This document shows, piece by piece, positions 23,069 through 32,327 of a stretch of DNA of 32,353 nucleotides. The stretch's first letter is position 1. Each line of letters starts with the position of its first letter. The notes beneath the pieces were generated by a model. The model saw only the letters and a program-made list of their open reading frames with translations, ran no database searches and had not been told where the DNA came from. The position numbers and the translations under genes were made by a program. Origin of the DNA: Azospirillum endophyticum (lineage in GTDB: Bacteria > Pseudomonadota > Alphaproteobacteria > Azospirillales > Azospirillaceae); the NCBI RefSeq assembly GCF_016595245.1, contig NZ_JAENHM010000035.1:1-32353 (forward strand), in the 5' to 3' direction.

Positions 23069-25060
23069 ATGGCACTCATCAAGAAGACCAGGATCGACAC
23101 GGCAAGCAGCACCCGGCCCAAGCCCGGCGCCGCCGCCGGTCCCGAACGGTCCGCTGCCGGAAACGAGACCGCCATTGCCACCGTCGGCGATCCCGCTCCG
23201 GGACCGGCGGCCGAAACGCCGAACGCGCCGCAGCGCCGCCGGGCGCGGGCGGATTCACGGCGCCGGCAGGCTGCCAGCGGCATCGCCGCCGCCGCCGTCG
23301 AACTGGCCAGCGGCGTCACCCAGGCGGCCTCCGCGGCGGAGGAGCTGCGCCGGGCGATGGAGCAGATCGCCAGCGGGGCCGAGGAATCGGCCAGCGCCAC
23401 CCAGCAGTCGCAACGCATGATCGGCCGCGCGTCGGAACTGCTGACCCGCTCGCGCGTCACGGCGGAGCAGGCGGTGCTGCGGGTCGAAGCGCTGCAGGCC
23501 ACCCTGAAGGACGTCAGCGGCCAGATCCTGTCTTCCGTCGACGGCATCGTCCGCGCCGCCGAACGGCAGGAGGCGTCGGTGGGGCTGGTGCGCGACCTGG
23601 AGGCCCAGGCGCAGGAGATCGGCGCCATCGTGCAGAGCGTCGCCGCCATCGCCGACCAGACCAACCTGCTGGCGCTGAACGCCGCCATCGAGGCGGCGCG
23701 GGCCGGGGAGGTTGGAAAAGGCTTCGCCGTCGTCGCCGACGAGGTGCAGTCCCTGGCGGAGCGGTCGGAGCGCAGCGCCAACGACATCCAGGCGATGGTC
23801 GCGGAGATCCAGGACGCGGTGGCCGCCATCGCCGCCGGCATCGTCGCCTCCTCCGACGCCGCCAAGGCGGAGGTGGAGCGCGGGCGCAAGATCGTCCGGC
23901 AGCTGGAGGGCGTGCGGTCGGACATGTCGACCATCGTCCAGGGCGCGCAGGAGACGATCCGGGCCGCCGTGGAGGCCGACCAGGCCGCCCGCGAGGCCCT
24001 GCGCGGGGCGGAAACCATCGCCGCCAGTGCCGAGGAGCAGTCCGCCGCCGCCGAGGAGGCTTTGAGGACCGCCGGCGAACAGGCCCTCGCCCTGAACCAG
24101 AGCCAGCGCGCCGCCGGCCAGCTGTCCGAACTGGCCGAGGATCTGGAGGGCACCGCCGACCTCGCCGCCACCGCCGACGAGTTGGCGTCCGCCGCCGAGG
24201 AGCTGTCGGCGGCCATCGAGGAGATCAACCGGGGGGCGGCGCAGATCATGACCGCCATCGGACAGATCTCCGCCGGGGCGCAGTCCCAGAGTGCGGCCAC
24301 CCACCAACTCGCTTCCGCCATCTCGGAGATCGACGCCGCCGCGACGCTGGCTGCCGGCCGGGCCGGGGAGTCGGTGGAGCGCTGCGGCTCGATGGAGGCG
24401 CTGCTGGGCGAGACCCGCGAGACCATCGGCCGGTTGGCCGACGGCATGCTGGAAGCGGTGGAGTCCTCCCGCAAGGCCGGTGAGCGGCTGGATGCGCTGG
24501 AGCGGATCGGCCGGCGCATCGACAAGGTGGTGGACGCCATCGCCACGGTCGCCATCCAGACCGGCATGCTGGCGGTCAGCGGTTCCATCGAAGCGGCGCG
24601 GGCGGGCGAGTTCGGCCGCGGCTTCACCGTGGTCAGCGGCGACATCCGCAAGCTGGCCGGCGACAGCGCCGAGAGTGCCGAGCGGGTGAAGGACATCGTC
24701 CGCGACATCCAGGACCAGATGCAGCGGGTGCGCCGCGACATCGACGACGTGTCCGCGACCGCGGTGACGGAGATCGCGCGACACCGCGCCTTCGGCGTCA
24801 CCCTGACCGCGGGCGCGCAGGAGCTGCGGGTGGTCACAGCCGGGGGGCGCGAGATCCTGGAGGCCGCCACCGAAACCACCGCCGCCCTGCGGGAGACCCG
24901 CGTCGGGGTGGAGCAGGTGGCCACCGCCGCCGCCGCGGCCAACCTCGCCGCTTCCGAAGCGGCCAAGGCCGCCCGCGAACAGGCGAAGGGGGCCGAGGAA
25001 CTGGCGTCGGCGATCGAGGAGATCGCGGCGATGGCCGACAGCCTGCTGGGCGCGGCTTGA
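23069..25060 (+). CDS. Soluble chemoreceptor with two signalling tips
   Basis: This 663-residue methyl-accepting protein has no membrane segment and no sensor domain that I recognise. After a disordered Pro/Ala/Arg-rich N-terminus (1-66) everything is Ala/Glu-rich coiled coil. Two hairpin tips occur: [20 protein letters not shown] followed by [12 protein letters not shown] at residues 196-226, and [20 protein letters not shown] followed by [12 protein letters not shown] at 496-527, exactly 300 residues apart. Flanking helices also repeat ([20 protein letters not shown] against [20 protein letters not shown]). The first tip is canonical; the second keeps the E-AAR core but has lost several usual residues. 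There is no C-terminal CheR-tethering pentapeptide. The TGA overlaps the TTG of the next gene. Confidence 0.9.
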   Translation: MALIKKTRIDTASSTRPKPGAAAGPERSAAGNETAIATVGDPAPGPAAETPNAPQRRRARADSRRRQAASGIAAAAVELASGVTQAASAAEELRRAMEQIASGAEESASATQQSQRMIGRASELLTRSRVTAEQAVLRVEALQATLKDVSGQILSSVDGIVRAAERQEASVGLVRDLEAQAQEIGAIVQSVAAIADQTNLLALNAAIEAARAGEVGKGFAVVADEVQSLAERSERSANDIQAMVAEIQDAVAAIAAGIVASSDAAKAEVERGRKIVRQLEGVRSDMSTIVQGAQETIRAAVEADQAAREALRGAETIAASAEEQSAAAEEALRTAGEQALALNQSQRAAGQLSELAEDLEGTADLAATADELASAAEELSAAIEEINRGAAQIMTAIGQISAGAQSQSAATHQLASAISEIDAAATLAAGRAGESVERCGSMEALLGETRETIGRLADGMLEAVESSRKAGERLDALERIGRRIDKVVDAIATVAIQTGMLAVSGSIEAARAGEFGRGFTVVSGDIRKLAGDSAESAERVKDIVRDIQDQMQRVRRDIDDVSATAVTEIARHRAFGVTLTAGAQELRVVTAGGREILEAATETTAALRETRVGVEQVATAAAAANLAASEAAKAAREQAKGAEELASAIEEIAAMADSLLGAA

Positions 25061-26730
25061 CCGCCGTGGCCGGGGACCCCGCGGCTGCAGGAAAGATGGC
25101 GACAGGACAGGCGGTTGGGGAGGCGGATGCCGGCCTCGCCTTCGTCACGGTGGCGGTCGGCGATTTGCGCCTCGCCCTGCCGCTGTCGGCGGTTCGTGCC
25201 GTGATCCGGCCGCCGGACCTGGTCCGCATCCCGCTGGGGCCGCCCAGCCTCGACGGGCTGGCGCAATGGCATGGCGAGGCGGTGCCGGTGCTCGATCTCT
25301 GCAAGTCGCTGGGGGCCAGGTCGCCGGAGGGGGGGGCGTCCGGCGGCCGGGAGGCCCGGGTGGTGGTGGTCGGGCACCGCGGGCAGCCGGTCGGCCTGCG
25401 GGTGGACGCGATGGCCGGCATCTTGCGCTGCGATCCCGACCGCATCGAGCCGGTGACGCAAGAGGAGGGCGGGCTCGACCCCGCCATGCTCGACGGCCTG
25501 CTGCTCGACGGCCCGGCGACCATCCTGAAGCTCGACGCGCTGATCGACCGGCAGTTCGGCGATATGGTGGAGGCGGAGCCGGGGCGGACGGACCGGGGGA
25601 TGGCCGGGCTTGGGCTTGCGACGGCGGCCGCGGCGGGCGGCGCTGGCGAACTCGACCGCCGAGCCCTGCTGGTCTTCGAGGTCGCCGGGCAGGAGTTCGC
25701 CCTGCCGGTGGACCGCGTGCGCGAGGTTCTGCCGGCTCCGCGCGAGGTCGCCCGCATGGCGCGGGCCAAGGCGCATCTGTTGGGCGTGATGTCGGTGCGC
25801 GACCGGCTGCTGCCGCTGGTCGGGTTGCGCGCCCTGTTCGGGCTGGACGGTGCCGGCGGACAGGCGGCCGGGCGCCGCGTCGTCGTGGTGCGTTCCGGGG
25901 ATGCGCAGGCGCCGGTCGGCGTGCTGGTGGACGAGGTCCGCGAGATCCTGCGGCTCGATCCGGCGCTGATCGACCCGGTGCCGCCGCTGCTGGCCCGCGA
26001 ACCGGAGTTCGAGGATCTGGACGGCATCGCCCGGGCCGACGGCGGGGATGGTCGCGGGCGGCGGCTGGTGTCGGTGCTGTCGGCGGAGAGGCTGTTCCGC
26101 CATGGCGCGGCGCTGGCTTCCGACTTGGGTCGAAAGGTCGCCGGCAGAGAGGGGGATGGAATGGATCCGGTTTCGCCGGCGGATGGCGGGCGGGGCGGAA
26201 GCGGAGGTCGCGGCATCGGCGAGCGGTTCGTCGTCTTCCACCTTGCCGGGGCGGAATATGGCCTGCCGGTCGCTGCCGTGCGCGAGGTGCTGCGCCGGCC
26301 CGACAGCGTCACGCCGCTGCCGGGCGCCCCCGACTTCGTCGCCGGCGTGCTCACGCTGCGCAGCGAGGTGCTGCCGCTGATCGACCAGCGCCGGCTGCTG
26401 AACCTGCCGGCGGCCCAACCCGCGACGGGGCAATCGGCGACGGGCGAGTCCGTGACCGGCCCTGCCGCCGGGCTCGATCGCGGGCGGGTGGTGGTGGTCG
26501 GGCGGGACGGGTTTCTGGTCGGGCTTCTGGTCGACGGGCTGTCCGGCCTGCTGACGGTTCCGCCGGAGCGGATCGGTCCGGCACCGGTGGTGTCGGCGGC
26601 GCAGCGCCGGCTGATCCGCCGGGTCGCCACGCTGGAGTCCGGCAGCGGCGCCCGCCTGATCCTGCTGATGGATGCGGACAGCCTGCTCGACATGGACCGA
26701 CTGGCCGACCTGCTCGTTGCTCCGCCGTGA
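25057..26730 (+). CDS. Triple-domain CheW coupling protein
   Basis: This 557-residue protein has three successive CheW domains, at about 28-168, 203-350 and 390-553. Each opens with the same strand-turn pattern: [60 protein letters not shown]. Each then has a GxxVPVLDL- or LLPLVGL-like core and a [24 protein letters not shown] strand. Ordinary CheW is a single domain of about 160 residues linking receptors to CheA. Linkers of 35-40 residues are Gly/Ala-rich. TTG 25057 overlaps the receptor stop; ATG 25096 is the alternative and loses no domain. No separate single-domain cheW occurs in the operon. Confidence 0.92.
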   Translation: MTAVAGDPAAAGKMATGQAVGEADAGLAFVTVAVGDLRLALPLSAVRAVIRPPDLVRIPLGPPSLDGLAQWHGEAVPVLDLCKSLGARSPEGGASGGREARVVVVGHRGQPVGLRVDAMAGILRCDPDRIEPVTQEEGGLDPAMLDGLLLDGPATILKLDALIDRQFGDMVEAEPGRTDRGMAGLGLATAAAAGGAGELDRRALLVFEVAGQEFALPVDRVREVLPAPREVARMARAKAHLLGVMSVRDRLLPLVGLRALFGLDGAGGQAAGRRVVVVRSGDAQAPVGVLVDEVREILRLDPALIDPVPPLLAREPEFEDLDGIARADGGDGRGRRLVSVLSAERLFRHGAALASDLGRKVAGREGDGMDPVSPADGGRGGSGGRGIGERFVVFHLAGAEYGLPVAAVREVLRRPDSVTPLPGAPDFVAGVLTLRSEVLPLIDQRRLLNLPAAQPATGQSATGESVTGPAAGLDRGRVVVVGRDGFLVGLLVDGLSGLLTVPPERIGPAPVVSAAQRRLIRRVATLESGSGARLILLMDADSLLDMDRLADLLVAPP

Positions 26731-26750
26731 GGACTGGATCGGGGGACGGC

Positions 26751-27875
26751 GTGCTGACGGTGCTGGTGGTGGATGATTCCGCGTTGATGCGCCGGCGCAT
26801 CGCGGACCTGCTGGGCGGGGCCGGGTTCCGGGTGGAGACCGCCGCGACGGGGGAGGAGGCCTTGGCGCGCCTGCCGGTCGTCGACCCGGACGTGGTGACG
26901 CTGGACGTCACCATGCCCGGCATGGACGGGCTGAGCTGCCTTGCCCGCATCATGGTGGAGCATCCCAAGCCGGTCGTCATGGTCTCCGCCCTGACCGGGG
27001 CGGGGGCGGAGGAGACGCTGGAGGCGCTGCGGCTGGGGGCCGTGGAGGCGGTGCAGAAGCCGGCCGCCGGCTCCATCGGCCGCATCGGCGAGGAGTTGGT
27101 GGAGACGGTGCGGGCCGCGGCGTCCTCCCGCCCGCGCCGGGTGCGGGGCCTGCGCGAACGGCTGCGGCTGGCCCGCGCCCGCATCGCCGGGGAGGATTTC
27201 GTCGCCCCCGCCGCGGTGCCGCAGGTGGCGCCGCCCGCCGCGGCGACGCCGACGGGCGGGGAGGGCGAGGGGGTGGTGCTGGTCGGCGTGTCCACCGGCG
27301 GACCCAGCACGCTGGAGGACATCCTGCCGCTGCTGCCGGCAGGCTTTCCCTGGCCGGTGGTGGTGGCGCAGCATATGCCTCCCACCTTCACTGCCACGCT
27401 GGCGCGGCGGCTCGACGAGCTGTGCGCGCTGAGGGTGGTGGAGGCGGAGCGGGCGACGGTGCTGGAGCCGGGCATGGCCTGCATCGCCCGCGGCGGCGCG
27501 GACATCGAACTGGCGCGGCGCGGCGGCCGGCTGCAGGCGGTCTGCGTGCCGGCCGCCCCCGACCGGCCCTGGCATCCCAATGCCGACCGGCTGGTGGTCA
27601 GCGCCATGCGGCTGCTGCCGCCCGACCGGCTGATGGGGGTGCTGCTGACCGGAATGGGCAATGACGGGGCGGTGTCGATGGCCGAACTTCACGCCCGCGG
27701 CGGCCGCACCATCGCGGAGTCGGAGGACAGCGCCGTCGTCTTCGGAATGCCGCAGGAGCTGATCCGGCGCGGCGGGGCCAGCGTCGTGCTGCCGTCGGAC
27801 CGGATCGCCGGCCAATTGACCCGTTGGCTGATGCCCGCCGCGCGGCGGCCCGGGATGCAATGGGGGGTGGAGTAG
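26751..27875 (+). CDS. cheB: Protein-glutamate methylesterase CheB
   Basis: This 374-residue enzyme removes methyl groups from receptors when phosphorylated. An N-terminal receiver carries Asp8-Asp9, phospho-acceptor Asp52 (TLDVTMPGMDG) and Lys103. An Arg-rich linker follows. The C-terminal esterase has its triad as Ser181 (VLVGVSTGGPSTL), His208 (VVVAQHMPPTFTATLA) and Asp305 (LLTGMGNDGA). GTG 26751 is preferred because GGGGGA stands four bases upstream; GTG 26727, overlapping the cheW stop, would add eight residues. The HEAT-repeat gene follows at ten bases. Confidence 0.95.
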   Translation: MLTVLVVDDSALMRRRIADLLGGAGFRVETAATGEEALARLPVVDPDVVTLDVTMPGMDGLSCLARIMVEHPKPVVMVSALTGAGAEETLEALRLGAVEAVQKPAAGSIGRIGEELVETVRAAASSRPRRVRGLRERLRLARARIAGEDFVAPAAVPQVAPPAAATPTGGEGEGVVLVGVSTGGPSTLEDILPLLPAGFPWPVVVAQHMPPTFTATLARRLDELCALRVVEAERATVLEPGMACIARGGADIELARRGGRLQAVCVPAAPDRPWHPNADRLVVSAMRLLPPDRLMGVLLTGMGNDGAVSMAELHARGGRTIAESEDSAVVFGMPQELIRRGGASVVLPSDRIAGQLTRWLMPAARRPGMQWGVE

Positions 27876-27885
27876 GGGGGATGCC

Positions 27886-28581
27886 ATGGGACTGGTGAAG
27901 AAGAAGAAGGCCGCTCCGGAGACTGCCCCGGCACCGTCGGCTCCGGCAACGTCCGCTCGGGCGATCTCCGATCCGGCGATCCCCGATGGCCGGCGCGATC
28001 CGCTGACGGCGATCGAGGATGCCGACGCCTCGGTCCGCCGTGACGCCGCGCACGGGTTGGGCCATGCCGCGTTCCCCGGCGCGGAAGCCGCGCTTGCCCG
28101 CCGGCTTCAGGCGGAGGGCGACGCTGGCGTGCGCGAAGCCATCCTGACCGCGCTCGCCCGGATCGGCACGCCCGACGCGGCGGCGGCGCTGGTCCCCTTC
28201 CTCGACCGCGAGGATGCGGCACTCCGCAACGCGGTGCTGGAAAGCCTGCAGCAGATGCCGGCGGAGGTCGCCGCCGCGGCGTTGCTGCCGCTGCTCGACC
28301 ATGCCGACGCCGATCTGCGCATCTTCGCGGTGCAGGGGCTGGGCGGCCTCGCCCATCCGGGAGGCGCCGACTGGCTGAAGGCGGTGATGGAGCGCGATAC
28401 GGACGTGAATGTCTGCCTCGCCGCGGTGGAGGCGCTGGCCGAGGCTGGCAGTCCGGAGGCGATGACCAGCCTGGAGGCGCTGGCCCGCCGCTTTCCCGAC
28501 GACGCTTTCGTCGCCTTCGCCGTCGATGCCGCCCGCGCCAGCTTCCATGGCCCAGCTTCCGCGGCGGATGAGCCCTGGTGA
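27886..28581 (+). CDS. HEAT-repeat protein in the che operon
   Basis: This 231-residue protein starts with a lysine patch (VKKKKAAPE) and a Pro/Ala-rich stretch. About five helical repeats of the HEAT/PBS-lyase type follow, for example ADASVRRDAAHGLGHAAF, DAGVREAILTALARIGTPDA, DAALRNAVLESLQQMP, DADLRIFAVQGLGGLAHPGG and DTDVNVCLAAVEALAEAGSP. Such repeats form a curved scaffold for protein contacts. No catalytic residues were seen. It lies between cheB and cheR and its TGA overlaps the cheR GTG, so it is very likely part of the same system, perhaps an adaptor for the methylation enzymes or the soluble receptor; that role is inferred. Confidence 0.85.
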   Translation: MGLVKKKKAAPETAPAPSAPATSARAISDPAIPDGRRDPLTAIEDADASVRRDAAHGLGHAAFPGAEAALARRLQAEGDAGVREAILTALARIGTPDAAAALVPFLDREDAALRNAVLESLQQMPAEVAAAALLPLLDHADADLRIFAVQGLGGLAHPGGADWLKAVMERDTDVNVCLAAVEALAEAGSPEAMTSLEALARRFPDDAFVAFAVDAARASFHGPASAADEPW

Positions 28582-29456
28582 ACGATGCCGAGCCGCAAGG
28601 CCTGTCCCCGGAGGATTACGCGACCCTGTGCGGATTCCTGCGGGACCGCACCGGCCTGTCCTTCACCGAGGCCAAACGCTATTTCGTGGATCGCCGCGTC
28701 GCCGCCCGCATGCAGGCGGTCGGTGCGACGGACTTGCGCGCCTATATGAATCTGCTGCGCTTCCAGGCGTCGGGGGAGGAGCTTCAGCGCCTCGTCAACC
28801 TGATGACGGTGAACGAGACCTATTTCTTCCGCGAGAAGTACCAGTTCGACTGCCTGGTGAATTCCGTCCTGGACGAACTGGTGCGGGGGCGGCCGAAGGG
28901 ATCGCGCCTGCGCATCTGGTCGGCCGGCTGCGCCACCGGGGAGGAGCCCTATTCCATCGCCATCATGCTGCTGGAAAGCTGGGGCCGGGTGGACGATTAC
29001 GAGATTGAGCTGCTGGGCTCGGACATCGACAGCGCGGTGCTGGAGCGGGCGCGCGAGGGCATCTATGACGAGCGCGCCCTGCAAGGGCTGCCGGCCCATT
29101 TGCGCGCCAAATATTTCCAGTCCCTGCGCGGAACGGCGGTGGCCGGGGGACCGCGCTGGCAGATCGTCGAGGAATTGCGCGAGTCGGTCGATTTCTCGCT
29201 GGTCAACATCGCCGATCCGCAGCAGGTGCGGGCGTTTCGCGGGATCGACGTGATCTTCTGCCGCAACCTGCTGATCTATTTCGATGACCTGGGCCGGCGG
29301 GAGGCGGCGAGCATGTTCCACGATGCCCTGGCGCCGGGCGGCTTCGTCTGCCTCGGCCATTCGGAAAGCATGAGCCGCATGTCCTCGCTGTTCGTTCCGC
29401 GCCGCTTTCCGGACGCCATCCTCTACCAGAAGCCGATGGACGGAGGTGTGCCGTGA
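28578..29456 (+). CDS. cheR: Chemotaxis methyltransferase CheR
   Basis: This 292-residue enzyme methylates receptor glutamates using S-adenosylmethionine. The N-terminal helical domain includes FLRDRTGLSFTEAKRYFVDR and VNLMTVNETYFFREKYQFD. The SAM-binding core has RIWSAGCATGEEPYSIAIML and LLGSDIDSAVLERAREGIYD; the beta-domain region and GIDVIFCRNLLIYFDD follow. The length is typical. GTG 28578 overlaps the upstream stop as GTGA. The next receiver gene starts the same way, overlapping by four bases. Confidence 0.96.
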   Translation: MNDAEPQGLSPEDYATLCGFLRDRTGLSFTEAKRYFVDRRVAARMQAVGATDLRAYMNLLRFQASGEELQRLVNLMTVNETYFFREKYQFDCLVNSVLDELVRGRPKGSRLRIWSAGCATGEEPYSIAIMLLESWGRVDDYEIELLGSDIDSAVLERAREGIYDERALQGLPAHLRAKYFQSLRGTAVAGGPRWQIVEELRESVDFSLVNIADPQQVRAFRGIDVIFCRNLLIYFDDLGRREAASMFHDALAPGGFVCLGHSESMSRMSSLFVPRRFPDAILYQKPMDGGVP

Positions 29457-29863
29457 CTGGAACCGATGGGAGCGGGCCGCGCGTTCTTGTGGTGGACGAC
29501 GCCGTGACGGTGCGCGCCTTCAGCCGCCGCGTCCTGGAGGCCGACGGCTTCGTGGTCGACGAGGCGGTGAACGGCATTGAGGGGCTGGAACGGGCGATGG
29601 CCGCCCCGCCCGATCTGGTGATCGTCGACGTCAACATGCGCAAGATGGACGGCTACACCATGCTGCGCGTCCTGCGCCGCGACCCGGGCTTGCGCGATGT
29701 GCCCGCCATCATGATCAGCACCGAATCGAAGGCCAGCGACCGCGAGCAGGCCCTGCTGGCCGGGGCCAACTGGTACATCGTGAAGCCGCCGCGGCCGGAG
29801 GTGCTGGTGGAGGCGGCACGTCTGCTGACCGGGCGTCCCCTCGGCGGGGAGGGCGCGCCATGA
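29453..29863 (+). CDS. CheY-like single-domain response regulator (second)
   Basis: This 136-residue stand-alone receiver has Asp15-Asp16 (VLVVDDAVTVRAF), phospho-acceptor Asp59 (LVIVDVNMRKMDGY), Ser89 (IMISTESK) and Lys111 (WYIVKPPRP). It has MRK where canonical CheY has MPx, and differs clearly from the receiver at 21968. With CheB's domain there are thus three phosphate acceptors for one kinase. GTG 29453 overlaps the cheR stop; the stop overlaps the cheA ATG by four bases (ATGA). Confidence 0.93.
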   Translation: MTGTDGSGPRVLVVDDAVTVRAFSRRVLEADGFVVDEAVNGIEGLERAMAAPPDLVIVDVNMRKMDGYTMLRVLRRDPGLRDVPAIMISTESKASDREQALLAGANWYIVKPPRPEVLVEAARLLTGRPLGGEGAP

Positions 29864-32037
29864 GCGAGTTGTTCGACCAGTTCATCGTCGAGGCGCAGGA
29901 ACTGCTGGAGACCGCCGGCGGCGCCCTGCTGGCGCTGGAGCGCGACCCGGCCGACCGCGCGTCGGTGGATGAGTTGTTCCGCGCCTTCCACACGCTGAAG
30001 GGGTCGAGCGCCCTGTTCGACATGGCGCCCTTCACCCGGCTGGTCCATGCCGGGGAGGACACGCTGTCGCTGCTGCGCGACGGCCGGCGCGGCATGACAC
30101 CCGATCTGGCCGACCGGCTGTTCCGCGCGCTCGACCAGTGCGCGCGCTGGGTAGCGGCGCTGGAGGAAGCCGGCACGCTGCCCGCCGATGCCGGCGAGGC
30201 GGCGGAGGCGCTGGCCCGCGGGCTGTCGGGCGGGCCTGCGGACGGGGCTGCTGCCGGCGGCGGAGAGGTGGAGGCCTTCCCGTGGGTGGCGGGGCTGACG
30301 GACGAGGAGCGGCGGGCGGCGGGCGAGGGCACGCTGACCGCCATCGACTACACGCCCGATCCGGACTGTTTCTTCACCGGCGACGATCCGCTGGCGCTGT
30401 TCCGCCGGGTGCCCGACCTGCGGCTGCTGCGGATCGAGCCGGCGCATCCGCTGCCGCCATTGGCGCAGATGGACCCCTACCGTTGCGTCCTGCGCTTCCG
30501 CGCGCTGAGCGGTGCAGCCGTGGAGGCGGTGACGCCGGCCTTCCGCAGCGTGCCCGACCAGGTGCGGACCGGCAGCGTCACGCTGTCTCCCGCCTTCACG
30601 CCGCCTGCGGCGGCAGCGCAAGGTTCCCTGGCGGCGACCATGCTGGAGGAGCAGACGCGCATCCTCGACCTGCCCGGCAGCGCCGCCGAGCGCGAGTCCC
30701 GCCGCGCCGCGGTGGCGCGGGCGGTCGCCGCGATCCTGACGGCGCTGGGACGTCCGACCCAGCGCGCCGCCGTCGCGGCGGCCTGCGGCGATGTCGGGTC
30801 GTTGCGCCGCTTCCTGGCCGATGGACCGGGGGAAACGCCGGCGGTTTCCGAGCCGCGTCCCTCCGCTCCCTCCGCCGCGCCGCGCCGCGCCCTGCGGGTG
30901 GAGCCGGAGCGGATGGACGCGCTGATGGCGCTGGTCGGCGAGCTGTCGGTGGTGAAGGGGCAACTGGGTCCGCTGGTCCGCCGTGCCGGGGATGGCGAGA
31001 TGGCCCGCGATCTGAAGGCCTTTGCCGCCCGGGTGGACAGTCTGGTCGGTGACCTCCGCCACGCGGCGTTGCGGCTGCGGCTGCTGCCGCTGGCCCGTGT
31101 CTTCGACCCGCTGCCGCGGCTGGTGCGCGACACCGCCCGGCGGCTGGACAAGACGGTCGAGCTGGTGCTGGAAGGGGCGGAGACGGAGGCCGACAAGGAC
31201 ATCCTCGACGTGCTGGGCGAGCCGCTGCTGCATCTGGTGCGCAACGCGCTCGACCACGGCATCGAGATGCCGGAGCGTCGGGCCGCCGCCGGCAAGCCGC
31301 CGGCCGGCACGCTGCGGGTCCGCGCCTTCCAGGACAAGGGCGGGGTGGTTGTGGAGGTGTCGGACGATGGCGCCGGCATCGACCCGGCGGCGATGCGCCG
31401 CGCCGCGGTCGCCAAGGGGCTGCTGGATCCGGACGCCGCCGCTGCGCTGAGCGACGCCGACGCGGTGCGGCTGGTCTTCGCCCCCGGCTTCAGCACCGCA
31501 GGCAGCGTGTCCGAGCTGTCCGGCCGCGGTGTCGGCATGGACGCGGTGCGTGCGGCGGCGGAGCGGGCCGGCGGCCGGGTGGAGATCGATTCGACCCCCG
31601 GCAACGGCACGCGGGTATGCCTGCTGCTGCCGCTGACGCTCAGCATCACCCGCGTCGTGGTGGTGGAGGCGGCGGGATCGCTCTACGGCATCCCGGTGGC
31701 TCTGGTCGGCGGTGTCCAACGGGTGAAGCGGGGCGAGATCCGTGCGGTGAAGCGGGCGGAAAGCGTCGTGCTGCGTGACCGGGTGGTGCCGCTGGTCCGC
31801 CTGCGCCGCCTGCTGGGCCAGCCGGAGGACGAGAGGGCGCGCGCCGACGACTGCGTGGTGCTGGCCGAACTGGGCGACGGCCCGGTCGCGGTCGCGGTGG
31901 ACGATGTCGGCGAGCGGGCCGACGTGGTGCTGCGTCCGATGACCGGGGTGCTGCGGGGGTTGCGCGGCTATGCCGGAACGGCGGTGCTGGGTGACGGCCG
32001 GTTGATCCTGGTGCTCGATTTGCGGGAGTTGCTGTGA
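29860..32037 (+). CDS. cheA: Chemotaxis histidine kinase CheA
   Basis: This is the 725-residue central kinase. P1 is an HPt domain with phosphorylatable His44 in LFRAFHTLKGSSALF. Residues ~140-250 hold a region reading AIDYTPDPDCFFTGDDPLAL with VPDLRLLRIEPAHPLP, probably the response-regulator docking part. P3 dimerisation starts near RVEPERMDALMALVGELSVV. P4 is an ATPase with LLHLVRNALDHGIEMPE, VEVSDDGAGIDP and GRGVGMDAVR. P5 is CheW-like at the end (GSLYGIPVALVGGVQRV, VVPLVRLRRLLGQ). All catalytic parts seem intact. It should phosphorylate the two single receivers and CheB. It overlaps the start of the STAS-like gene. Confidence 0.96.
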   Translation: MSELFDQFIVEAQELLETAGGALLALERDPADRASVDELFRAFHTLKGSSALFDMAPFTRLVHAGEDTLSLLRDGRRGMTPDLADRLFRALDQCARWVAALEEAGTLPADAGEAAEALARGLSGGPADGAAAGGGEVEAFPWVAGLTDEERRAAGEGTLTAIDYTPDPDCFFTGDDPLALFRRVPDLRLLRIEPAHPLPPLAQMDPYRCVLRFRALSGAAVEAVTPAFRSVPDQVRTGSVTLSPAFTPPAAAAQGSLAATMLEEQTRILDLPGSAAERESRRAAVARAVAAILTALGRPTQRAAVAAACGDVGSLRRFLADGPGETPAVSEPRPSAPSAAPRRALRVEPERMDALMALVGELSVVKGQLGPLVRRAGDGEMARDLKAFAARVDSLVGDLRHAALRLRLLPLARVFDPLPRLVRDTARRLDKTVELVLEGAETEADKDILDVLGEPLLHLVRNALDHGIEMPERRAAAGKPPAGTLRVRAFQDKGGVVVEVSDDGAGIDPAAMRRAAVAKGLLDPDAAAALSDADAVRLVFAPGFSTAGSVSELSGRGVGMDAVRAAAERAGGRVEIDSTPGNGTRVCLLLPLTLSITRVVVVEAAGSLYGIPVALVGGVQRVKRGEIRAVKRAESVVLRDRVVPLVRLRRLLGQPEDERARADDCVVLAELGDGPVAVAVDDVGERADVVLRPMTGVLRGLRGYAGTAVLGDGRLILVLDLRELL

Positions 32038-32285
32038 TGCCGATCCGCTATGACGCCGACCTCGCCTGCTTCGAGGCCGCCTGCACGGTGGAGGACACCC
32101 TGCCGCTCGCCGAGTGGCTGGAGGCGACGGCCGCACCGCGCGTGGATTTGTCCGCCTGTACGGAACTTCACACCGCACTGCTGCAACTGTTGCTGGCGGC
32201 GAGGCCGGCAGTCACGGCGGGGCCGGAGGATGCGTTCCTGGCGCGCGTCATCTCCCTCTCCCCCCTGGGGAGAGGGGCGGGGTGA
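32037..32285 (+). CDS. Small STAS-like protein, C-terminus formed by a repeat element
   Basis: The protein has 82 residues. The body (VEDTLPLAEWLEATAAPRVD, then LSACTELHTALLQLLLAARP) resembles minimal STAS/anti-anti-sigma-like proteins found at the ends of alphaproteobacterial che operons. ATG 32037 overlaps the cheA stop by one base (TGATG); a GTG at 32034 is the alternative. From about residue 72 (ISLSPLGRGAG-stop) the coding sequence runs into a GC-rich palindrome, so its natural end has probably been replaced. A role as partner of CheA or the array is inferred from position only. Confidence 0.68.
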   Translation: MPIRYDADLACFEAACTVEDTLPLAEWLEATAAPRVDLSACTELHTALLQLLLAARPAVTAGPEDAFLARVISLSPLGRGAG

Positions 32286-32297
32286 GGGGGATGCATC
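32251..32297. repeat. GC-rich palindromic element at the end of the che operon
   Basis: CCTCTCCCC (32255-32263) is a perfect complement of GGGGAGAGG (32267-32275) with a 3-base loop. It is flanked by TCTC at the left and CGGGGTGAGGGGGATG at the right. The arm style (C/T-rich against G/A-rich, 3-base loop) matches the element inside the TPR-GT gene. It could also act as a weak terminator for the operon: TTTTT occurs at 32314-32318, but too far from the stem to be convincing. Confidence 0.6.
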
Positions 32298-32327
32298 TCA
32301 GAATTTTTGCCAAGGGCCGCCGCGTCG

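Noticed and set aside
22294..26433. Very long open frame on the minus strand opposite cheC, the receptor and the triple CheW gene
   Set aside because: It is an antisense by-product of GC-rich codon bias; its translation is low-complexity Ala/Arg/Ser with no domain, while the plus strand encodes clear chemotaxis proteins.
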